64,000 bases of DNA, taken from NCBI GenBank assembly GCA_965219305.1, contig OZ244725.1, positions 2,976,001 to 3,040,000 on the forward strand. The letters run 5' to 3'. The stretch comes from DATHTS01 sp965219305. Lineage in GTDB: Bacteria > Acidobacteriota > Blastocatellia > Pyrinomonadales > Pyrinomonadaceae. The translations under genes and the position numbers were made by a program. Below the pieces are notes generated by a model. The model saw nothing but the letters and a program-made list of their open reading frames with translations. It had not been told where the DNA came from and ran no database searches. Below are positions 57,689-64,000 of this stretch, piece by piece (the first letter of the stretch is position 1; each line of letters begins with the position of its first letter).

Positions 57689-60600
57689 ATGACTAGAAAT
57701 TTTTCAATAAAATTATTTACGGCAACAGTTTTCTGTTTGCTATTAACTGTTGGGCAAGTTTTTGCTCAATCAACTGTAACAGGCGCAATTCGCGGTCAAG
57801 TCAAAGATCCGCAAGGTGCGATTATTCCAAACGCTGTTGTTACGATCACAAATGAAGGAACATCCAACGCTCAAACTGTTACCGCTACAACTGATGGAAC
57901 ATTTCGCGTTACGAACCTGCAACCGGGTTCATATACTGTAGAAATAAGTTCGGGTTCATTTGCAGCTTACAGACAGGAAAGAGTAATCGTTGAAGTCGGT
58001 CAGGTTACGCCGCTCGATGTTGCTCTCGGAGTTGAAGGAACAAGCGCGACAGTCGAAGTTAGTGCTGAGGCTCCGGTCATCAATACGAGTGATCAGGCGA
58101 GCGCGACTAATATCAACCAAACTTCTATCAATGAACTGCCGATCAACGGTCGCCGTTGGTCAAACTTTGCACTTTTAACTCCGGGAACCGTACCGGACGG
58201 AACTTTCGGTCTGATTTCATTTCGCGGAATTTCCGGTCTTTTAAATAACAACACGATTGACGGCGGCGACAACAACCAGGCGTTTTTCTCGGAAGAACGC
58301 GGACGCACGCGCATCAATTATGTTATCAGCCAATCGGCTATTCGTGAATTTCAAGTAAATACCTCAAACTATTCAGCAGAATACGGACGTTCGGCGGGCG
58401 GCGTAGTAAATGCTGTTACGAAAAGCGGAACAAACGAATTCCACGGTGATTTATTTTATTACAACCGTAACAACCGCAACGGCGCACGTAATCCGAGAGC
58501 TTTTCAAAGCGTCTTAAATAATGGAGTAGTGCAAATCGTTGATGCTAAACCAATTGATCTTCGCCAACAATTCGGCGGCACAGTTGGTGGTCCGATCATA
58601 AAAGATCGTCTTTTCTTCTTCTTCAGCTACGACCAGCAAAAACGTAACTTCCCAGGACTCGCTGTTTTTTCAAGTCCCAGTTATTTAAATACTGTAAATC
58701 GAACGACTTTAACTGCCAGAGGCTTAAGTTCTACTCAGATTAACAATACATTAACATTTATTAATTCACTTACTGGCGAAACACCCAGAAAAGGAGATCA
58801 AACATTATATCTGCCGAAAATTGACTGGCAGATAAATGACAAAAATCTGTTCAGTATTTCTTATAATCGCCTTCGATGGAAATCGCCCGCCGGTGTTCAA
58901 ACTCAAGCAGTAAATAATTACGGACGCAGAAGTTTCGGCGACGATCTGGTAAGTGTTGATTCGATCAATGCTCGCATACAGACAACATTTTCACCATCAA
59001 TTCTCAATGAAGCGCGTTTTCAGTATGGTCGTGATTTTGAGCGTCAGTTCAGCCAAGAACCTCTGCCGGGTGAGCCTTTAACGGGAAGCACGTTTTTGGG
59101 ACAGCGTTCGCCTAATATATTTCTTAGTAATGGTTTACAGTTTGGTATTCCGAACTTTTTGGAAAGATCGGCATATCCTGACGAACGCCGCCAACAATTT
59201 GCCGATACAGTTACTGTCATTCGTGGTCGTCATACTATTAAATTCGGAGGAGACATAAATCGTGTGAGCGATGATACGCAAAATCTACGATATGAAACCG
59301 GCGGATATTCTTATAATAATATTAACGACTTCATAGTTGACTACGTTAATTACCTATCACCGCTGCCTGCTACATCTTTATGCGCGACCAGCACACGACG
59401 TGCGGGTCTCTGCTACACAAGTAATTATAGTCAGGGAATCGGTTCACGCGGTTTGAAATTTACCACTTACGATTATAACTTCTTCGCTCAGGACGATTTT
59501 CGTGTAACGCCGCGTTTAACATTGAATTTGGGATTACGTTATGAATATATCCAAATTCCTGACGCGGTTTTGGCTAATACAAGTTCGGCTGTTATTCCCA
59601 ACGACGGTAGAACTTTGGCAGAAGCAACTTCAACTATGCCAAGCGACAGCAATAATTTTGGTCCGCGTATCGGTTTTGCTTATGACTTGACCGGAGACGG
59701 TAAAACAAGCGTTCGCGGCGGTTACGGAATTTATTATGGTCGTATTCAAAACTCGACTATTTATAACGCATTGATTAACACCGGAAATACCAACGGACAA
59801 TCACAGCTAAGTGTTCCGACAACTAGGACTTCCGGCGGTGTTACAACAATAAACCCGTGCGCTCCGGTTTTTCCCAACATTTTATCGGCAGATTGTTCGA
59901 CATTTAGTCAGGGAGCAATTCAGTTTTTTCAAAGAGATTTCCAAGCTCCTTTAATTAATCAGTACGATTTAATTTTCGAGCGGGAAGTTTTGAAAAATAC
60001 AATCGTATCGGCATCTTTTATCGGAAGTTTAGGACGTAATTTACCGACCTTTGTTGATCAAAATTTAGTGCGAACAGGTTCGAATACATTTACGGTCTAC
60101 GGCGGAGACTTGAACGGACAAACATTTACTTTGCCGGTTTATAGTCGTGCAAATTCGTCATTTGCACAATTAACTCAAATAGAGAGTACAGTTAATTCCG
60201 AATATAGAGCTTTAGTTCTACAAGCTAATCGTCGCTTTACGAACGGTCTGCAATTCCAAACCAGTTATACTTTGGCGAAATCAACGGACACAAATCAGAA
60301 CTCGGCAACATTTACTCAGAATAACAGTCCATATGATGTGTTTGATCGTAGTTATGATGCCGGTCCGAGTAACTTCGACGTTCGTCATAAATTTGTAGCG
60401 AGCGTTGTTTATGCACCGAATCTCTACAAAGGTGACAAAAGTTCATTCTATAACTATTTATTAAACGGTTGGTCAATCGCGCCGGTCTATACTTTTTACT
60501 CCGGTCGTCCGTTTGACGGAACTGTTTCAGGAACGAGTTTGAATGGTACGAACGGTGATAATCGTTTTCCGCTAAACGAACGTAATGCTTATCGTCTGCC

Positions 60601-60886
60601 GAGTATTTCTAATTTAGATTTACGTATTTCAAAAAGATTCAAATTTAACGAAAGATATAATCTTGAACTGTTGGCAGAAGGATTTAACGTATTTAACCGA
60701 ACACAAGTATTCGGTTTAAGCAGCACACTTTATAATCGCAATACGAACTGCTTTACAATCAATGGAATAACGACAAGCAATACAAATGGTTTGTGTTATA
60801 ACCCAACTTTCGGCGAGACCACAACGACCGACAGTACTTTGTATCGTGAGCGTCAAGTTCAGTTTGCGGCACGATTCCAATTCTAA
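57689..60886 (+). CDS. TonB-dependent receptor, Oar-like with carboxypeptidase-regulatory N-domain
   Basis: 1065 residues. The signal peptide ends at VFAQS (about 27). The regulatory-like domain spans about 28-115 (GAIRGQVKDPQGAIIPNAVVTI, DGTFRVTNLQPGSYTVEI). The plug has SINELPINGRRWSNFALLTPG and VVNAVTKSGTNEFHGDLFYYNRN. The barrel ends ...QVQFAARFQF, the aromatic terminus needed for outer-membrane insertion. It shares its layout with the receptor at 50087-53734 but is shorter and clearly diverged, and its codons are more AT-rich. Substrate unknown. It has its own promoter and terminator. Confidence 0.9.
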   Translation: MTRNFSIKLFTATVFCLLLTVGQVFAQSTVTGAIRGQVKDPQGAIIPNAVVTITNEGTSNAQTVTATTDGTFRVTNLQPGSYTVEISSGSFAAYRQERVIVEVGQVTPLDVALGVEGTSATVEVSAEAPVINTSDQASATNINQTSINELPINGRRWSNFALLTPGTVPDGTFGLISFRGISGLLNNNTIDGGDNNQAFFSEERGRTRINYVISQSAIREFQVNTSNYSAEYGRSAGGVVNAVTKSGTNEFHGDLFYYNRNNRNGARNPRAFQSVLNNGVVQIVDAKPIDLRQQFGGTVGGPIIKDRLFFFFSYDQQKRNFPGLAVFSSPSYLNTVNRTTLTARGLSSTQINNTLTFINSLTGETPRKGDQTLYLPKIDWQINDKNLFSISYNRLRWKSPAGVQTQAVNNYGRRSFGDDLVSVDSINARIQTTFSPSILNEARFQYGRDFERQFSQEPLPGEPLTGSTFLGQRSPNIFLSNGLQFGIPNFLERSAYPDERRQQFADTVTVIRGRHTIKFGGDINRVSDDTQNLRYETGGYSYNNINDFIVDYVNYLSPLPATSLCATSTRRAGLCYTSNYSQGIGSRGLKFTTYDYNFFAQDDFRVTPRLTLNLGLRYEYIQIPDAVLANTSSAVIPNDGRTLAEATSTMPSDSNNFGPRIGFAYDLTGDGKTSVRGGYGIYYGRIQNSTIYNALINTGNTNGQSQLSVPTTRTSGGVTTINPCAPVFPNILSADCSTFSQGAIQFFQRDFQAPLINQYDLIFEREVLKNTIVSASFIGSLGRNLPTFVDQNLVRTGSNTFTVYGGDLNGQTFTLPVYSRANSSFAQLTQIESTVNSEYRALVLQANRRFTNGLQFQTSYTLAKSTDTNQNSATFTQNNSPYDVFDRSYDAGPSNFDVRHKFVASVVYAPNLYKGDKSSFYNYLLNGWSIAPVYTFYSGRPFDGTVSGTSLNGTNGDNRFPLNERNAYRLPSISNLDLRISKRFKFNERYNLELLAEGFNVFNRTQVFGLSSTLYNRNTNCFTINGITTSNTNGLCYNPTFGETTTTDSTLYRERQVQFAARFQF

Positions 60887-60931
60887 AAATTTAACAATTT
60901 TAGTTTTTCAAGCAATTGAAAAACCTTTCGG

Positions 60932-60965
60932 CGTGTTTTCCTTCGGGAAAACACGTCTTTTTTTA
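60932..60965 (+). terminator. Terminator of the second TonB receptor
   Basis: Stem CGTGTTTTCC/GGGAAAACACG with a TTC loop, followed by a run of seven T. Confidence 0.9.
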
Positions 60966-60995
60966 TTTAATTGGTATAATCTCTCGTAAGAATTT

Positions 60996-62099
60996 ATGCG
61001 AATTCTAAACATTAATTCGGCAAAAAATTTCGGTGGTGGCGAACGGCATTTTGTTGATTTGGTGCAAGGTTTGCGGGAAAATGGAAATGAAGTTTTTATC
61101 GCCGTTTCGCCGCAATCGCCGATTCTGGAAAATTTGCATGGTTTTTCAGACGAACATATTCTGAGTGTAAGTATCAAAAACTCGCTCGATATTTTTGCGG
61201 CGCGAAAAATTGCCGGATTTATAAAGGAAAATAAAATCGAAATTGTTCACGCGCATACGGGAAAAGATTATCTTCCGGCGAGTTTGGCGGTCAGGCTTGC
61301 AAAAGATGCGAAATTGATTTTAACGCGTCACGTTCTTTTCCCTCTTAAAATCGCGCAAAAGATCGCGCTCGCTAATATCTCCAAAGTTATCGCCGTTTCA
61401 GCGGCGGTCGAATCCAATCTGCAAAAAACTTTTCCGCCGGAAAAAGTTATCAAAATTCACAATGGAATTCTCATCGAAAACTGGTCTGAAACTAATACGG
61501 AAAAGCTGAACGAAGAATTCAGATTTTTTCATAACATTTCTTTCGACGCACAACTTGTCGGAACAGTCGGAGAATTAAAAGTTTTAAAAGGACAACGCGA
61601 TTTTGTCTTGGCGGCAAATGAGATTGCAAAAAAAAATGAAGACGTATTTTTTGTTATCGTCGGCAAAGACAATTCATTTCAGAGTAGTTTTCGCGGCGAA
61701 CTGAAAAGATTGGTCAAAATTTTCGGTTTGGAAAAACAATTTCTTTTTCTTAATTGGCTCGAAGACACTGCGCCGCTTTTGTCGGCGATTGACGTTTTCG
61801 TTTCGCCGTCGCATTCGGAAAGTTTCGGCTTGGCGATTCTCGAAGCGATGGCAAGCGGCAAAGCAATTGTTTCGACAGAAACCGAAGGCGCGAAAGAATT
61901 GTTGAATAACGGCAGAACAGGAAAATTCGTCCGTGTTAAAGAACCGTTGGAACTTGCTGAAACCGTTCTGGAATTTTTAAGCGATGAAAAAACTCGTCAA
62001 ACTTTCGGCGAGAACGCGCAGAAAGTTGCGCGGGAAAATTTTTCTTTAGAAAAAATGATCGCTGAAACGGAGAATCTTTATCAATCGGTTTTATCTTAA
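60996..62099 (+). CDS. Glycosyltransferase, GT-B fold (family 4 type)
   Basis: 367 residues. The N-terminal acceptor domain begins ILNINSAKNFGGGERHFVDL (family-4 GGxERH motif). The C-terminal donor domain holds VGTVGELKVLKGQRDFVLAA and the E-x7-E signature SHSESFGLAILEAMASGKAI, then TEGAKELL. It transfers a sugar from a nucleotide donor, probably retaining, to an envelope glycan or lipid. No other polysaccharide genes are nearby, so the acceptor is unknown. Confidence 0.9.
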   Translation: MRILNINSAKNFGGGERHFVDLVQGLRENGNEVFIAVSPQSPILENLHGFSDEHILSVSIKNSLDIFAARKIAGFIKENKIEIVHAHTGKDYLPASLAVRLAKDAKLILTRHVLFPLKIAQKIALANISKVIAVSAAVESNLQKTFPPEKVIKIHNGILIENWSETNTEKLNEEFRFFHNISFDAQLVGTVGELKVLKGQRDFVLAANEIAKKNEDVFFVIVGKDNSFQSSFRGELKRLVKIFGLEKQFLFLNWLEDTAPLLSAIDVFVSPSHSESFGLAILEAMASGKAIVSTETEGAKELLNNGRTGKFVRVKEPLELAETVLEFLSDEKTRQTFGENAQKVARENFSLEKMIAETENLYQSVLS

Positions 62100-62106
62100 A
62101 ATTCTT

Positions 62107-62718
62107 TTATTCGTTATCAAAATCTTCGTTAAAACTTATGCTTTCGAGAACGGCGCGGGCTTCTTCCGAATCATATTCGAAGATTTGCTGTTCGAGCGCA
62201 CTGCAAGCGATTTCAAAATATAGCGAATCACCTAAAAGCGCGGTAATCGAGCCGGTCGGCATTATAGCGAGCGTTTCATAAGCGATGGCGCGGATGTGCG
62301 GAACATCGGTTTGACGGATAATTTCAGCGACTTCTTCCGCCGGAAAGCGTTCGAGAAGCGCATCGGCGAGTTTGTCGAGTTTGACGTAATCGTTGCGAAG
62401 AAGTGTGCGGCGGGCGAGTTGGATAAAAACTTCAGCCGAGATGGTCTGAGTTTCCAAAACCCGCGCACAGACGGCGGCGAAACTTTTTATCTCGCGCAGT
62501 TTTTTTGAATCTTCCTTGATTTCATCCGTAGTGGTTTGTTCGTCGAGAGTCGTCAGCAGGCGGCTTAATTCCCAATCGGCACGGGCATCGTAGATGATTT
62601 TGCGGCTCGCCTTTTTTGGCGGGTTTTTGTCCATCGCGCCGACCAGTATTTTTTTTGTGGCGGGTCGCAAATTTTGCCAGACGGTTTCAACTTGCGTTCC
62701 TAAATCTTTTATCGTCAT
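62107..62718 (-). CDS. Uncharacterised alpha-helical protein
   Basis: 203 residues with no signal peptide or membrane segment. Helical throughout, with segments such as AEVFIQLARRTLLRNDYVKLDKLADALLERFPAEE that recall HEAT or TPR-like solenoids, and an acidic end. No family recognised. It converges with the glycosyltransferase gene, seven bases apart. Confidence 0.62.
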   Translation of the reverse strand: MTIKDLGTQVETVWQNLRPATKKILVGAMDKNPPKKASRKIIYDARADWELSRLLTTLDEQTTTDEIKEDSKKLREIKSFAAVCARVLETQTISAEVFIQLARRTLLRNDYVKLDKLADALLERFPAEEVAEIIRQTDVPHIRAIAYETLAIMPTGSITALLGDSLYFEIACSALEQQIFEYDSEEARAVLESISFNEDFDNE

Positions 62719-62865
62719 TTTAAAACAGTCAGTTGACTACAAAAAATGTGATTTGTAAATCAAACTGCAACTTACAGATGAGAAAATCCTTTAACGAGAT
62801 GTTCGTCTAAGAATTTATTCTCAAACGAGCGTGAGAAATCCGAGAAGCGTACTTCTCAAAACAGG

Positions 62866-63204
62866 TCAATTATTTCTTTTAGCGAGTAATTTTGCAAGCC
62901 GTATTTCCATTTCGGCTTTTGTTTCTGCAATTTCGGCTTCGTCCGTAATTTTTTCAAAAGACTCGAAAAGCGCAAACGGCGTTTCGCTTAAATGGCGAAG
63001 TTCCCACGCGACGCGCGATTTTCCCGAATCGCGCGTAAACCACGCCGCGTCAATTTCCGCCGAAGCGATTTCTGCGCCGTCGAAAATCGTTTCGATTGAT
63101 GCCGCTAAGTTCTTTGTTAAATTTTCAGTCAACAAAACTCGGCTCAGATGCCAGCCGAATTTGCGGTAAAGCGACAAAATTTCCGTTATTTGTCCGGCGT
63201 TCAT
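62866..63204 (-). CDS. Small uncharacterised protein
   Basis: 112 residues, cytoplasmic by appearance. The N-terminal half (MNAGQITEILSLYRKFGWHLSRVLL) is followed by a strand-rich part (IASAEIDAAWFTRDSGKSRVAWELRHL) and a helical, charged C-terminus. No known family. Its ATG overlaps the stop of the upstream lipoprotein gene by four bases (ATGA), so the two form a coupled pair. Confidence 0.65.
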   Translation of the reverse strand: MNAGQITEILSLYRKFGWHLSRVLLTENLTKNLAASIETIFDGAEIASAEIDAAWFTRDSGKSRVAWELRHLSETPFALFESFEKITDEAEIAETKAEMEIRLAKLLAKRNN

Positions 63205-63824
63205 TTCTTCACGGGCGGCATCTGCGGAATATTTTTCGTGTCGGGAACGGAACCGCTCTCCGGCAGAGTTTTATTGGAAGCTTCGAGTTCTATCTGCGCT
63301 TTGCCTTTTCCGGGAGATTTATATGCGCCGCTGAAAACCTCGCCGATGGCAAGTTTCCAGCCGCCGTTCTCAAACATAAAAAACGTATCTTCCCACTTTT
63401 TCTCTTTCTCGTTGTAAATCTCAATCGCCCCCATATTATCTTTTACACGTTCGTCACGAATTTCCGGCAGTTTTTCGGCAAAAGTCGTTGATAAAAAACC
63501 GTTCTTAAACATACTTTCAACAGGTTCTTTTTTCATCTCAGCCTGCGCCTGTGCAAAACTCAAGGTTTGCTGTGTCATATAAGATTTGATTTTTTCCGTG
63601 TCTTTGGCTTTGACCGCGTCGTAAAGTCCTTTGTAAGATTCGGTCGGCGATTGTGCATAACTGGGTTCGGCATCAATCATCTTTTGCGGCGGAGTTTCGG
63701 AATTGGCATTTGTAGATTGTGAATTTGCCGAAGTGTTTTTAGGTTGTTGTTTGTCACAAGAAAAAGCGAAAATTCCAAAAGCGGAAACCAGAAATAAAGC
63801 GATAAGTTTTTGATATATTTTCAT
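63201..63824 (-). CDS. Lipoprotein of unknown function
   Basis: 207 residues. The lipobox FAFSC (about residues 19-23) follows a hydrophobic run. A Ser/Asn/Thr-rich linker (KNTSANSQSTNANSE) leads to a domain of about 110 residues that resembles NTF2/DUF4878-like folds: YKGLYDAVKAKDTEKIKSYM, then EKKWEDTFFMFENGGWKLAIGEVFSG. That would be a binding rather than a catalytic module. A Pro/Lys tail follows. First gene of a coupled pair with the 112-residue protein. Confidence 0.72.
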   Translation of the reverse strand: MKIYQKLIALFLVSAFGIFAFSCDKQQPKNTSANSQSTNANSETPPQKMIDAEPSYAQSPTESYKGLYDAVKAKDTEKIKSYMTQQTLSFAQAQAEMKKEPVESMFKNGFLSTTFAEKLPEIRDERVKDNMGAIEIYNEKEKKWEDTFFMFENGGWKLAIGEVFSGAYKSPGKGKAQIELEASNKTLPESGSVPDTKNIPQMPPVKK

Positions 63825-63920
63825 TATTAATAATTACGAATCAATTTTTTTGAATTATAAAACAAATATTTGCTTCGGCATAATCAGAACACGGAAAATC
63901 AGGGCGAATTCTGTAAACTT

Positions 63921-64000
63921 TTATTTTTTTTCGAGTGTAAATTTCCAAATCATTCTTTCGTTTCGCTCATCGAAAATGTATTTTCCGCCGGTAATTTGCC
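63921..64000 (-). CDS. C-terminal end of a gene entering from the right
   Basis: The minus frame is open from the window edge to a TAA at 63921-63923 and reads QITGGKYIFDERNERMIWKF then TLEKK. Too short to identify. Confidence 0.5.
   Translation of the reverse strand, partial: QITGGKYIFDERNERMIWKFTLEKK

Overview
The window looks like a chromosomal segment of a Gram-negative acidobacterium, most likely a Blastocatellia/Pyrinomonadaceae-like lineage. This is inferred from family content and style, not from a marker-gene comparison. The pointers are two large TonB-dependent receptors with an N-terminal carboxypeptidase-regulatory-like domain, a secreted VWFA-related protein of the type typical of Acidobacteria, PKD/Ig-like secreted proteins, and a moderate-to-low GC genome with many short repeats. 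I saw no rRNA, tRNA or CRISPR array.

Layout. 1-6.8 kb: an M48 protease (5' end outside), a GlcD-type FAD oxidase, two accessory genes each followed by a copy of the glcD 3' end, and an M28 peptidase. 6.9-13.8 kb: an EthA-like Baeyer-Villiger monooxygenase, proA-proB, a histidine phosphatase, radA and a lipoprotein. 13.85-16.1 kb: a complete IS4-family element with 18-bp inverted repeats and a 7-bp target duplication. It sits in the last codons of an already frameshifted YiiX-like amidase gene. 16.3-19.4 kb: mutS2, carrying a heptamer-repeat insert, then a PIN toxin-antitoxin pair. 19.5-25.8 kb: secreted proteins, VWFA, FmdB, a GNAT/DUF6916/tail-collar set behind a clear promoter, and trxB. 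26-30 kb: PilZ, a Cpx-like kinase/regulator pair, and a divergent Spy/CpxP-like gene with a perfect CpxR-type box between them. 30-34 kb: YitT, PIN-TRAM, RNase HI and an HD phosphohydrolase.

34.1-37.7 kb is the most unusual stretch. One larger gene (A) is followed by a tandem family of small membrane proteins (B1, B2, broken B3, B4) and by a broken copy of the A C-terminus. Two further small membrane proteins (C1, C2) lie on the other strand. The layout resembles a toxin/immunity array, but neither A nor B could be assigned to a known family. The region is bounded and punctuated by short copies of neighbouring gene ends: the 5' end of the HD gene and the 3' end of sbcC.

37.6-48.7 kb: sbcC, a zinc-ribbon membrane protein, a NicO metal transporter beside a decayed TPR gene and a transporter fragment, lepA, and two paralogous secreted proteins. 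48.9-64 kb: a YeaQ-type membrane protein, two TonB-dependent receptors, a BNR propeller protein, a second PilZ-like protein, a glycosyltransferase and lipoproteins.

The recurring theme is accessory genes placed next to conserved genes, with a 35-55 bp copy of the conserved gene's terminal codons left beyond the newcomer. It is clear at glcD and sbcC, and there is a related head-end case at the HD gene. No integrase is visible, so the mechanism is open. Several frameshifts, two of them in poly-A runs just after a start codon, could be real decay or slippage, or could be assembly errors.
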